Source: Budorcas taxicolor (lineage: Eukaryota; Chordata; Mammalia; Artiodactyla; Bovidae). Taken from it: 64,000 nt of DNA. This document shows, piece after piece, positions 24,310 to 35,353 of the stretch; the stretch's first letter is position 1, and every line of letters starts with the position of its first letter. The notes below the pieces were generated by a model. The model was not told the DNA's origin. It saw only the letters and a program-made list of their open reading frames with translations, and ran no database searches. The position numbers and the translations under genes are program-made. The stretch spans positions 31,302,001-31,366,000 of the forward strand of contig NC_068915.1 in NCBI RefSeq assembly GCF_023091745.1. Reading direction: 5' to 3'.

Positions 24310-25505
24310 CAGCATCAGGACTTCAGCTTTGTTGGCAAAGTGATGTCTTTGCTTTTTAATATGCTGTCTAGGTTTGTCATAGTTTTCCTTCCAAGGAGCA
24401 AGCGTCTTTTAAATTCACAGCTGCAGTCACTGTCCACAGTGATTCTGGAGCCCAAGAAAATAAAATCAGTCACTGCTTCCACTTTTTCCCCATCTATTTG
24501 CCATGAAGTGGTGGTACTGGATGCCTTGATCTTAGTTTTTTGAATGCTGAGTTTTGAGGCACCTTTTTCACTCTCCTCTTTCATCCTCATCAAGCGGCTC
24601 TTTAGTTCCTCTCCACTTTCTGCCATTAGAGTGGTATTATCTGCATATTTGAGGCCCTTGATCTTTCTCCCGGCAATCTTGATTCCAGCTTGTGAGTCAT
24701 TCAGCCCTGCATTTTGCATGATGTACTCTGCACAAAAGTTAAATAAGCAGAGTGACAATATACAGCCTTGACCTACTCCTTTTCCTGTTTGGAACCAGTC
24801 TGTTGTTTCATGTCCAGTTCTAACTGTTGCTTCTTGACCTGCATACAGGTTTCTCAGGAGACAGGTTTGGTGGTCTGGTATTCCCATCTCTTTAAAAAAT
24901 TTCCAGTTGTGATCCACACAGTCAAAGGCTTTAGTGTAGTCAATGAAGCAGTAGATGTTTTTACTGGAATTCCCTTGCTTTTTTCATGATCCAATGAATG
25001 TTAGCAATTTGATCTCTGGTTCCTCTGCCCTTTTTAAAAAATCTAACTTGTACATCTATCTGGAAGTTCTTGGTTCATGTACCACTGATGCCTACTTTGA
25101 AGGATTCTGAGCATTACCTTGCTCACATGTGCATAATCTCATGTGAAATGAGCTCATTTATGTAGTTTGATCATTGTTTCACATTGTTCTTTTTTGGGAT
25201 TGGAATGAAAACTGACCTTTTCCAGTCCTGTGATCACTGTTGGGTTTTCCAATTTGCTGACATATTAAATGCAGCACTTTAATAGCATCATCTTTTAGGA
25301 TTTGAAACAATTCAGCTGGAATACTGTCACCTCTGCTAGCTTTATTCATACTAACACTTCCTAAGGCCCACTTGACTTCACACTCCAGGATGTTCAGCTC
25401 TAGGTGAGTGACCACACCATTTTAGTTATCTGGGTCATTAAGACCTTTTTTGTATAGTTTTTTGTGTATTCCTTCCACCTCTTCTTAATCTCTTCTGCTT
25501 ACTTA
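24310..25505 (-). mobile_element. BovB LINE fragment with mutated RT
   Basis: Antisense BovB of about 1.2 kb. The minus-strand frame at 24315-24917 (200 codons) encodes DHNWKFFKEMGIPDHQTCLLRNLY through ILPTK-like sequence. The RT catalytic YADD reads YADN (near 24637) and the RQGC block reads GQGC. Upstream RT/linker sequence continues to about 25505, including the frame at 25179-25415 (ECEVKWALGSVSMNKASRGDSIPAELFQIL). The usual 3' end with CTGAA tail is missing, so this copy is truncated on both sides. Confidence 0.92.
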
Positions 25506-26040
25506 TTGTTTCACTCTGGTGACTATGATAGTAGAGTAGAGTGAAAGAATTAAAGTCCAAATTCTCCATTGAAGCAGAACTAGGCATTGATGAATGTTTT
25601 GTCTTCTTGGCCATGCCAGGCTCTCTGGGTCATGCTATCTAAAGCCCAAGGCCATTCTGAGATGACGCAAATACAACAAGGAAAATCAGACTGTGTGCTC
25701 AGATCTCCACTCCATATTCAGTATAGAGAAGTAGTTAAAGTTTATCAACTTTAAAGGAGACAGAAGAGAAGCAATTCCGACCTTAGCCTCTCTGATATCA
25801 AATGAAGGTTTTGCTGTGTATATATGGATTGATTTGTGTTCATATATGGATTGATATTTGTGTATGGATTAGTTATATGCATATTCATCTTTGGCCATTT
25901 TTTAGTTTCTGAAAAAAGTAACTTTTCCATTCCTTCTGCTTCCCTGCCTGGCTACACACACATTGAGGTGTGCTCAGTGTGGCTACCAGCCTGTATGAAC
26001 TCCAACCTCATTTCGTCTCAATAAATTATACATGTGTATG
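25506..26040. other. Unique sequence
   Basis: No recognisable family, and no gene. Confidence 0.45.
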
Positions 26041-26260
26041 CACACTAAGCTGCTTCAGTCATGCCCAACTCTCTGAGACCCTATGGACTGTAGCTCTCCA
26101 GGCTCCTCTGTCCATGGGGATTCTCCAGGCAAGAATATTGGAATGGGTTGCTGTGCCCTCCTCCAGAGGATATTCCCAACCCAGGGACCAAACCCACATC
26201 TCTTAGGTCTCCTGCCTTGACAGGTGGGTTCTTTACTACTAGCACCACCTAGGAAGTCCT
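26041..26260 (-). repeat. Bov-tA SINE
   Basis: Minus orientation: 'taagctgcttcagtcatgcccaactct' to a tRNA-like head 'ggttctttactactagcaccacctaggaagtcc'. Diverged. Confidence 0.9.
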
Positions 26261-26544
26261 AAGTTACATATACACTACCAGTAATCAACTTCAAATATGG
26301 TTTTCATTCTGTTATTAAACTCAAAATCCAGTAGTTAGTTTTAATGACTCATTTTGTAAAAATAAAATGGATGCCCATGAATTTTAACATGTATCAATGT
26401 TTAATCAATACTAGTCATAACTCTTGCTTTCATTTTCAAGTGTTTCTGAATTCTCCTATTTTTTTGAAGTAAACACATTTGCTTCTTCTACTATTACTAT
26501 TATATTCTTGCTTCAACATACATTCCACTCCTACAGGATATAAT

Positions 26545-26700
26545 GATATTTAAAATAGATAAATTAGGTTCCACAAACTGTCCTAAGTACTTTACATACA
26601 ATATCTCATCTAAATTTCACTGTGATTCCATAGAGTAAACATCAGTTTTTCCTATTTTATGGAGTCTCAGACAAATTGTTTCTAACATTCATGCTCCATG
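26545..26700 (+). repeat. MIR SINE fragment
   Basis: 'actgtcctaagtactttacatacaatatctcatctaaat', 'attccatagagtaaacat' and 'ttttatggagtctcaga' fit the MIR core. Weak. Confidence 0.5.
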
Positions 26701-26944
26701 TATGTATATATCTGATTACATAAGAAACAATCCTATTATGTCTGCAAGTGAATAAATCTAGGTAGTCTGGCTAATTTATCAATGATTAAATAAAAATTTA
26801 TTGGCTGGGATGGAGGAATGAAAAAAACTGAATACAAGCCTAAATATAAAATCCTATACCAAAGTTAAAGAAATCAGTTGCACATGAATAAGGTATAGAT
26901 GACCTAATGTTACCACACAAAATGTTTCTTTAAAAATGCCCTGA

Positions 26945-27172
26945 TGGAAGTTGCTGTATAACACAGGGAGCTCAAAGAGGTACTCCGTGGCAACCTAGAA
27001 GTGTGGGATAAGGTAGGGAGTGAGCAGGGGGTGGGGCGGGGGGGGGGGGGGGCGAGGTTCAAGAGGGAGGGGACATTTATACTTATGCTGATTCACATTG
27101 TTGTATGGCAGAAGCCAACACAATATTGTAAAGCAATTATCCTCCAATTAAAAATAAACTTTAAAAAAGGCC
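26945..27172 (+). repeat. Ruminant L1 3'UTR end with poly-G tract
   Basis: 3'-terminal L1 segment: 'gcaacctagaagtgtggg', then a 15-G run at 27038-27052, then 'gaggttcaagagggaggggac', 'tgattcacattgttgtatggcagaa', 'acacaatattgtaaagcaattatcc' and an A-rich end. Only about 230 bp of the element is present. Confidence 0.85.
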
Positions 27173-28044
27173 CTGATCATTTTATCTGACTGAAAACTCA
27201 ATTTAATCCAACAACATATATAAGATCTTAGAAAGCCAATGTAGATGCTGGCTACTTTAAAAGCCTATTACAGAGGTTGATAATGTCAACGGAAGTAAAA
27301 GTCCATTGTGCCAAGCAGAATTATGGCTAATTCTGAGTGTCCACCTTAGAGACACTATAAACTTAAGATGTGTACAAAGAGTACAGTAGAGGTCACACAA
27401 CAATATCAAATGAGAAATTATTCAGCAGATGGACTTGTTGGTCTGGGGGGCAAAATGAGTGAGGGAGAAATTATGCAGAGCTGTTTGAAAGGTGTAAATC
27501 CCTTGAAAGGGCAGACTTTGTATTATTTTATAGAAGAGGGGAAAAAAATCTGGTAGGTCCAAATTCTAGTAGAGTAAATTTAAGCCCATTGTGAATACCA
27601 ACCTAGTTAGTTGCTCGACAGAGGAAGGGGATGTTACACAAAATAATTAGGTTTGTTTGTTTTTTTCTACAATAGATGTTCAATAGTCAGATGACTGTTT
27701 TAAAGAAGTCTATCCAAAAAATAAATTGTTGAAAACTACTCAGCTGATTGTCTTGTATAAAAAAATTTAACAAATGATTTTTAGTAGCCTTCCAAATTTT
27801 AACACAGTATAAATTTTTTCTCTCTCACCCAATTATAATTTTTCCTGATAAGTTCTATTAAGAATGTTATAATCATTCCTCACCTGATATGACATTCTTT
27901 TAAGTTCTATGCAGCAGTAGTATTTCTATAAAATTTTCTAAGCTCTCTACACCTTGATTTATCCACAAAAATCACTCCTCCATTCTTATCAATATCATCA
28001 AGTCCTTCTTTAATAATTTCAACCCTGGGATTTACCTCTTATTC
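27173..28044. other. Unique intergenic sequence
   Basis: No gene or repeat recognised. Confidence 0.45.
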
Positions 28045-28606
28045 AAAATGTAAGTTATTTTTGTGTGTAGTGTTGGTGAGTGTTCTAATTTCATTCTTTT
28101 ACACGTAGCTGTCCAGTTTTCCCAACACCACTTATTGAAGAGACTGTCTTTTCTCCATTGTATATTCTTGCCTCCTTTGTCATACTTTAGGTGGCTGTAG
28201 GTGCATGGGTTTATCTCTGGGCTTTCAATCTTGTTCCATTTGATCTATATTTCTGTTTTTGCACCAGTACCATACTGTCTTGATTATGGCAGCTTTGTTG
28301 CTTAGTCTGAAGTCAGGGACTCTGATTCCTCTAGTTATATTTTTATTTCTCAAGATTGCTTTGGCTATTTGGAGTCTTTTGTGTTCCCATACAAATTATA
28401 AAAATCTTTATTCTAATTCTGTGAAAACTGCCTTGGTAATATGATAGGGATTGCATTGAATCTGTAGATTGCTTTGGGTAGCATAGTCATTTTCACAATG
28501 TTCATTCTTCTGATCCAAGAACACAGTGTATTTCTCCATCTGTTTCTGTCATCTTTGATTTCTTTTATCAGTGTCTTATAGTTTTCTGAATAGAGGTCTT
28601 TTGCCT
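28045..28606 (-). mobile_element. L1 LINE, inverted 5' segment
   Basis: Antisense L1 ORF2 sequence. The minus-strand frame reads KDLYSENYKTLIKEIKDDRNRWRN, then WIRRMNIVKMTMLPKAIYRFNAIPI, from the middle of ORF2. The 3' portion of an L1 follows in the opposite orientation from about 28750. That arrangement is typical of a 5' inversion made during retrotransposition. Confidence 0.85.
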
Positions 28607-28741
28607 CTGGCAATGGCAACTCACTCCAGTGTTCTTGCCTGGAGAATCCCAGGGATGGGGGAGCCTGGTGGGCTGCCATCTATGGGGTTGCATAGAGTCG
28701 GACACGACTGAAGCGACTTAGCAGCAGCAGCAGCAGCAGCC
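28607..28741 (+). repeat. Bov-A monomer with (AGC)n tail
   Basis: One Bov-A unit, 'ggcaatggcaactcactccagtgttcttgcctgg' to 'gactgaagcgacttagcagcagcagc', sits exactly at the junction between the two L1 segments. Confidence 0.9.
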
Positions 28742-29685
28742 TCCTTAAGTAGGCTAGTTGGAATGGCCATCATCAAAAAACCTTTGAACAATAAATGCTA
28801 GAGAGGGTGTGGAGAAAAGAGAACCCTCTTACACTGTTGTTAGGAATGTAAATTGATACAACCATTGTGAAGAGCAGTATGGAGATTCCTTAAAGAACTA
28901 ACAATAAAATTATCTTATGATCCAGCAACCCCACTACTGGGCACATACCCTGAGAAAACCATAACTCAAAGAGACACATGTATCCGCAATGGTCATTGCA
29001 ACACTGTTTACAATAGCCAGTGAAAGTGAAAGTGAAGTTGCTCAGTCGGGTCCGACCCTTAGCAATCCCATGACTGCAGCCTACCAGGCTCCTCCAGCCA
29101 TAGGATTTTCCAGGCAAGAGTACTGGAGTGGGTTGCCATTGCCTTCTCCTACGATAGCCAGTACATAGAAGCAACCGAGATGTCCATCAACAGAGGAATG
29201 GATAAAGAAGATGTGGTGCATATATGCAGTGGACTACTACTCAGCCATAAAAGGGACAAAACTATGTCATTTGCGGAGACGTGGATGGACCTAGAGAGTT
29301 AAATAAATCAGAAAGAGAAAAAATAAGTATCGTATATTAATGCCTATATACAGAATCTAGAAAAATGCTACAGATTAACCTGTTTGCAAAGCAGAAATAG
29401 AGACACGGATGTAGAGAACAAGCATATGGACACCAAGGGAGGAAGTGGAGGAGCAGAATGAATTGGGAGATTGGGGTTGACATATATACTCTACTCGGTA
29501 TAAAATGGATAACTAATGAGACCCTACAGTATAGCATCAGGGAACTCAGGTGACCTCAATGGAAAGGAAATCCAAAAAGAGGGACTATATATATATGCAT
29601 AGCTGATTCACTTTGCTGTAAAGCAGAAACTAACAGAACATTGTGAAGCAACTATACTCTAATAAAATTTAATTTTAAAAATGTA
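28742..29685 (+). mobile_element. L1 LINE, 3' segment (plus), split by a SINE
   Basis: Sense-strand L1 from the ORF2 C-terminus ('ggaatggccatcatcaaaaaacc', 'gagagggtgtggagaaaaga', 'ctactcagccataaaag') through the 3'UTR ('gctgattcactttgctgtaaagcagaaactaac') to an A-rich end near 29685. A Bov-A monomer interrupts it at 29022-29153. Non-functional. Confidence 0.9.
29022..29153 (-). repeat. Bov-A monomer nested in L1, with TSD
   Basis: A single Bov-A unit, 'gaaagtgaaagtgaagttgctcag' to 'ggttgccattgccttctcct'. The 9-bp repeat atagccagt flanks it at 29013-29021 and 29154-29162. This shows a SINE-derived insertion younger than the L1. Confidence 0.92.
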
Positions 29686-31047
29686 ATTTGTTGCATGTCT
29701 CTCTAGCTTGTACTGAAAAATATTTGAGAATATGTATTAACTTGAAGAATATGTATAAATTTCAAAGTCCTAGAAAACGTGGCTGGCATTAATGTTTTTG
29801 TGTATTTGTCTTGATCCCTCAACTATCAGATGTTAAGTTTGTGGGAACGTGTGATTTCCTTTTAAAATGATTTCATTTCTAATAATGTAGAAAATGTATT
29901 CATCTTAAAAAATTTTATGAATAAAAGCTATTAATGTATGACATGGAAACACCCCAAGAAAAGCCTAAGTTTTTAGAAAATATTTACTCTTGGAAATACT
30001 CCTATAAGATTTATTTTGCCAGTTTAACAGAAAATATATACTCTTGAAAATTTCTTCCACAAATTTTTCTTACAAAACCTTGTATATTTTGAAGTTGGGA
30101 TTTGTCATGGATGAAAATGTTTGCATGGTGAGGAAGCATTAGCTGCTAATGAACCACATCTTATTTGTGGAAAATATAGAGTTGAACTATTTTGAGTACT
30201 TCTGAGAACTGGAAGGTTAATGTTTAAAATCACTGAAGGGAAGGTGGAGCCTTTTTTCAAAGCCATAAAAAGGAATAATTGCGATGACACACCACAGTGT
30301 GGATTTTATACTGTTGAATGATGGCAGCTTCACTTTTGGCTCAATGCCCCAGAGGCCTAGCACACCCAGGGAGCATTGTAAAAGCTGCCTAACGCACACC
30401 CTGGCGTGTGTGTGCCCACTTTTACAGCCAGCAATAATTTTAAAGGAACATACAGTACCTACTAGGAAGCTTTTTCAGAAGACAAAATGTAAAGCAATGA
30501 GGATATAAACTTTTTGTATAATATTACTACTAACAGGTGAATCAATAATTATCTTGTTCTGAAATACTTAACCAAATAGCAATTACAAACCATTTAAATC
30601 ATTTATTGAACTATTTAGGCTCTAAATATTTTCTCATGATGGGTTGACTATAAAGATTTGAGGATATGATGAATAGTCATATAATCTTCTTGAAAATAGT
30701 TTTATACTATTGTTTAGGTTGGAGCCATTCAGTTGCCTCATGTACTACCACATTTTTCAAATAATAATAACAAGGTTGCTCTCTCTTGGAGGTAGAATGT
30801 TATGCTAACTGCAGTAGAAATGCTAATATTTTTATAGTTAATATATTAATATTTTTCCCATTCAGGGTGCTAAAAGACATGTTAAAATCCTCAAATTATG
30901 CCAAAATAAATAATCAATTAAATACATGGGGTAATTTTAGCATTTGATTTAACTTCATAAATAAAAGACAAGAAATCTGATTATCTCAGGCAATTTTTTT
31001 ATTATTTAGCAACTGAGTGAACTATCTACAACATTCATAAGATATAG
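29686..31047. other. AT-rich unique intergenic sequence
   Basis: No gene or recognised repeat. Two opposed frames near 30217-30508 are chance overlaps. Confidence 0.5.
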
Positions 31048-31061
31048 CCATTCACTGGGGT

Positions 31062-31269
31062 GAAAAGTGAAAGTAGCTCAGTAGTGTCTGACTCTTTGCG
31101 ATCCCATGGACTGTGGCCTGCCAGGCTTCTCTGTCCGTGGAATTCTCCAGGTCAAAACACTGGAGTGGGTAGCCAATCCCTTCTCCAGGGGATCTTTCTG
31201 ACCCGGGAATCAAACTAGGATCTCTTGCAGTGCAGGCAGATTCTTTACCAGCTGAGCTACTAGGGCTTC
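31062..31269 (-). repeat. Bov-tA SINE with TSD
   Basis: Minus orientation, ending in the complement of GGGCTTC-type head. Flanks 'ccattcactggggt' (31048) and 'ccattcactgtggt' (31270) form a TSD with one mismatch. Confidence 0.92.
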
Positions 31270-31390
31270 CCATTCACTGTGGTAGAAGCAGGCTTTATAA
31301 AGTACTGAATTTGCAGTTTGGTAGGGTTGGGAGTTTCCTCTTTAAAAACATAAATACCAAATCAGATTTAAAAAGTGAATGATTAGGTCA

Positions 31391-32118
31391 CTTGGTGAGA
31401 GTAAAAGAGGAGAGTGAAAAAGCTGGCTTAAAATTCAACATTCAAAAAACTAAGGTCATGGCATCTGGCATCATGGCGCCCATCACTTCATGGGAAATAG
31501 AGGGAGAGGAAGTGGAAAAAGCGACAGGTTTTATTTTCTTGGGCTCCAAAATCACTGCAGATAGTGACTGCAGCCACGAAATTAAAAGACGCTTACTCAA
31601 TGGGAGAAAAGCTATGACAAACCTAGATAGCATATTCAAAAGCAGACACATCACTTTACTGACAAAGGTCTATATAGTCAAAGCTATGGTTTTTCCAGTA
31701 GTCGTGTATGGATGTGAAATTTGGACCATAAAGAAGGCTGAGTGCCGAAGAATTGACGCTTTCAAACTGTGGAGAAGACTCTTGAGTTCCTTGGACTGCA
31801 AGGAAATCAAACCAGTCAATCCTAAAGGAAATTGACTTTGTATTGCAAGGACTGATGTTGAAGTTGAAGCTCCAATACTTTAGCCACCTGATGGGAAGAG
31901 CCAACTCATTGGAAAAGACCCTGATTCTGGGAAAGATTGAGCGCAGGAGGAGAAGGGGATGACAGAAGATGAGATGGTTGGATGACATCATCCACTCAAT
32001 GGATGCGAGTTTGAGCAAACTCTGGGAGATAGTGAAAGACAGGGAAGCCTGGTGTGCTGTAGTTCATGAGGTCGCAAAGAGTCTGACACCACTAAGCAAC
32101 TGAACAACAACAAGAATC
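31391..32118 (+). mobile_element. BovB LINE, 5'-truncated 3' end
   Basis: Starts just after the RT catalytic region. The frame at 31392-31835 keeps a 147-codon stretch (ESEKAGLKFNIQKTKVMASG, GSKITADSDCSHEIKRRLL, KAMVFPVVVYGCEIWTIKKAECRRIDAF). It then breaks, and the rest continues out of frame to 'cactaagcaactgaacaacaac' near 32110. The tail is AAC-like instead of CTGAA. Confidence 0.92.
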
Positions 32119-32324
32119 AATTACTTAGACTTGGAGATTTAGCCTATTGACTTCTAAGATGTCCTTAGGCAATTTTTCAGAAACATTTACAGAGAAATGC
32201 TTCCTGATTGTGAATTGGCTTTCCTTCTCCGTCTGGAACTCTCCATTACTCCCAGCAACTCCAAGTGCTCACAAGGCCCATGTCCATGAGGGGCCCTGAC
32301 ACTTAAGCCTTATCAGTTGCACAG

Positions 32325-32366
32325 TAACCCTGCCCCTGCTACCCATATCTAACATTGGTAGAAACT
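32325..32366. repeat. 42-bp direct repeat, left copy
   Basis: Matches 32578-32619 at 36 of 42 positions by hand alignment. The two copies flank the Bov-tA directly. Confidence 0.85.
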
Positions 32367-32577
32367 TCTTCCCTGGTGGCTCAGGGAAGAAAAGAATCTG
32401 CCTGCAATGCAAGAGACCTGGGTTCAATCCCCAGGAAGATCTCCTAGAGAAAAGAATGGCAACTCACTCCAGTGTTCTTGACTGGAGAATTCCATGGACA
32501 GAGGAACCTGGTGGGCTGTAGTCCATGGGGTCACAAAGAGTCAGACGTGACTGAGCGACTTCCACTTCACTTCATTT
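32367..32577 (+). repeat. Bov-tA SINE
   Basis: Plus orientation, starting 'tcttccctggtggctcag' (first bases of the GGGCTTCC head lost). The body is normal, ending 'gcgacttccacttcacttcatt'. Flanked by a 42-bp imperfect direct repeat. Confidence 0.93.
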
Positions 32578-32619
32578 TGACCCTACCCCTCCTAGCCAAA
32601 TCTAATATTGGTAGAAACT
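32578..32619. repeat. 42-bp direct repeat, right copy
   Basis: Partner of 32325-32366. The last 13 bases of both copies (ttggtagaaact plus the preceding a) are identical. Confidence 0.85.
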
Positions 32620-32784
32620 AGTGGTAAGAAGTACTGTTTCTGACCCTGTCCCTTCAGAGTTAATACTTTTTTAGATTCAACTTAAGATTGGAAGCAAGGG
32701 TTAAATCAAGGTTAAGAGTCCACATTTATAGATAAATTATTGAAAATGTTTTTATTTTCCATTCCTGACTATCTTTAACTCCCT

Positions 32785-33062
32785 TGTTGCTGCTGCGGCT
32801 GCTAAGTCACTTCAGTCGTGTCTGACTCTGTGCGACCTTATAGACAGCAGCCCACCAGGCTCCCCCATCCCTGTGATTCTCCAGGCAAAAACACTGGAGT
32901 GGGTTGCCATTTCCTTCTCCAGTGCATGAAAGTGAAAAGTGAAAGTGAAGCTGCTCAGTTGTGCCGACCCATAGCAACCCCATGGACTGCAGGCTACCAG
33001 GCTCCTCTGTCCATGGGATTTTCCAGGCAAGAGTACTGGACTGGGGTGCCATTGCCTTCTCC
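32785..33062 (-). repeat. Bov-A2 SINE, near full length
   Basis: Two Bov-A units in minus orientation, with the (GCT)n-type end at the left ('gttgctgctgcggctgctaag') and the linker 'gcatgaaagtgaaaagtgaaag' in the middle. Frames on both strands are SINE artefacts. Confidence 0.93.
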
Positions 33063-33589
33063 TTTACATGCTATCAACTAGGAGAAATTAATGTTCAGAA
33101 GTTTGAGCAGTCCATCTTTTCATGGGCTCTGACTCTGAATCAAACTATAAATTAGGAATCTTGGAAGCATTTGTATTCTCGGCCATCCACAGTGAACCCA
33201 TTCTTATATAATTCCATAATTATAATAACAGCACAATAACACATAATCATAAGTGGTTAATAATTCTTGTCAATAAATTCTGTAAGAGACCAGATGTCAT
33301 TTTCATGCTACAGATATATTAAGAAGGTATGAAATCTCTATGGGGATTTTGATAAGGCAGACCTCAGGACGAAGCCCACCCTCAGGGCTCTTCACTACTG
33401 GGCAGGGTGAGAGGGGTCCAAGACTAGATAAGAGCAGTAACTGGAAGTTAGAATGTGTAGGGCCTGGTTCCTTTCTAGTAATTTTAGGTTTACTCTGAGT
33501 GAAAAATAAAACCAAAACCAAAAAACCCTTACAGGGTTTTGCTCAAAGAGGCAGCATGATATGACTTGTGTTTCAAAAAAGGCTCACTC
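33063..33589. other. Unique sequence
   Basis: No gene or recognised family. Confidence 0.45.
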
Positions 33590-34170
33590 TGCTGCTGTGT
33601 TGAGAATAGATGATAAGAGGCAGGGGTGAAAAATAGGGACAGGTTATCACTTTAATTCAGACACAGATGATGGCAGTGGTTGTATTCCAGGTATATTATG
33701 AAAGGAAAGCAAACAGGATTTGTTTGATGATTGTGTGTGAAGTGTGAAAGAAAGAGAGTCACATAGGATTGCAAGATTTTTAATCTGAACAACTGGAAAG
33801 ATTACCTAAAAGAGGGAAGACTACATGGATAGCATGTTTAGGCAGAGATAATCAGGAGGCCGGTCTTTGACATGTTACCTTGAGATGGCCATCAGTTGTC
33901 CAAATGGAAATGTCAGGCCCTACACGTTCTAACTTCCAGATGAGGCTGGGGATTGAGGAGGTCTATACTGAGGTTACCAATGACTAACAGTATTGAAAGT
34001 CCTGTGGTTGGAGGAGCTCATTAAGTGAGTGAACACTGATAGAGGAGTCTGAAGATTAAGAAGGTTGCGTCCTGGGATGCTGTGATATTTAGAAATCAGG
34101 TAGGTAATTAGGAACAAGCAAAGAAGGTTGAAAGTGTGTTGCCAGTAAAGTAGGAGGAAAAGCAGAAGAG
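33590..34170 (-). repeat. L2 LINE relic
   Basis: Antisense L2 RT. 'attccaggtatattatgaaaggaaagcaaacaggatttg' is followed by 'gtgtgaaagaaagagagtcacataggat'. 'ctgaacaactggaaagatta', 'tctttgacatgttaccttgagatggcc' and 'gtccaaatggaaatgtcagg' then follow in L2 antisense order. Confidence 0.7.
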
Positions 34171-34523
34171 TGAGTGCTGAGCAAGTAAAGGTGGAATGAT
34201 TCAATTCCACACGCACACATTAACCTGCAAAAGCATTTATTGAGGGGAATCTAAAGGGATATGCAGTAGCTGATCCCTATCACCCTCTGGGGAAGTGCAA
34301 CCCTAGGGACCTAGGAGGGCTGAGGATTGTATTCGAGGTGAGGAATCCCAGCCCTTAGGCTGTGGGGCTGAAAAGCTATAGGACCAAAGTCCCAGCTGCT
34401 CCCCTGATATGATCAGGGGCTATGATCCTTGCCTGTGGCTGTCTTAAAAGGTGAAAAAGGCCCCTGAATCTTCTCTGTTGTGATTAACAGGAAAGAATTC
34501 TCAGGGAGAAAAGGAATGCATTT

Positions 34524-34737
34524 GTGCATGCTAAGTCACTTCAGTCATGTTGGACTCTTAGCAACCCTATGGATTGTAGCCCACCAAACTCCTCTTATCC
34601 GTGGGATTCTCCAGGCAAGAACATAGGTTGGCCTGCCCTCCTCCAGAGGATCTTCCCAATCCAGGAACTGAACCCATATTTCTTACATCTCTTGCATTGC
34701 CAGGCAGGTTCTTTACCACAAGCACTGCCTGGGAAAG
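34524..34737 (-). repeat. Bov-tA SINE
   Basis: Minus orientation, 'catgctaagtcacttcagtcatg' to 'ggttctttaccacaagcactgcctggga'. Diverged. Confidence 0.9.
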
Positions 34738-34894
34738 ATGCGTGTGTGTGTTAAAACAAGAGCAAAGAGGTACAAGAGGAGAATTATAAGCTGATAAAAA
34801 GAGTAATGTAATAAGAGTATGAACATATGTACTCTGTCTCCTCTGAAGATCCTGTTCCCTTCCATGGCTTTTACTCTGAAACATGTTCAGATGA

Positions 34895-35065
34895 CTTCCT
34901 CAGCCTTCATACATCACTATTTGAAATTCCATTGGCACCTCATATTCAATATGCTCAGAACTGAGCTCACTCCCATCCATATCATTCTCTACCCACCACC
35001 CCCACCCCACCAAGTATGTGTTTTTCCTGCTGTTATTCCCTATCTTAGTGTATGGTTCTGTTTTC
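34895..35065 (+). repeat. L2 LINE fragment (tentative)
   Basis: 'cattggcacctcatattcaatatgctcagaactgagctca', then a C-rich stretch and 'ccctatcttagtgtatgg', resemble the sense-strand L2 ORF end. Short and old. The following 35075-35265 may be another unassigned old repeat ('atcacaaactctcagtggcatac'). Confidence 0.4.
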
Positions 35066-35287
35066 ACTTTTTCTGTGTAAAAAATAATCACAAACTCTCA
35101 GTGGCATACAATATACATTTACTTCTCACTTATGGGTTTATCTGTTAGTAGGTAGTTTCTGCTTCAGGCTGTGAGTAAAGTTCAAGTCTGTTCCATGAGT
35201 TTCTGGGGCCCAAACTGAAGAAGTAGCAGCAACCTGGGGCATGTTTTTCTCTTGGAGGTAAGAAGCCTGGATTTAATTAGTTGACTA

Positions 35288-35325
35288 TACCATTGCAAAG
35301 AGTCAGATGCAACTGAGTGCACTTG
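35288..35325 (+). repeat. Bov-tA 3' tail remnant
   Basis: 'ttgcaaagagtcagatgcaactgagtgcac' matches the SINE end and leads straight into a CA repeat. Confidence 0.65.
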
Positions 35326-35353
35326 CACACACACACACACACACACACACACA
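35326..35353. repeat. (CA)n microsatellite
   Basis: Fourteen CA units following the SINE tail remnant. Confidence 0.95.

Noticed and set aside
27001..27189. 62-codon frame across the poly-G run
   Set aside because: Derived from L1 3'UTR sequence.
32807..33155. Several 60-90 codon frames on both strands
   Set aside because: All are translations of one Bov-A2 SINE; the same peptides recur at other SINEs in the window.
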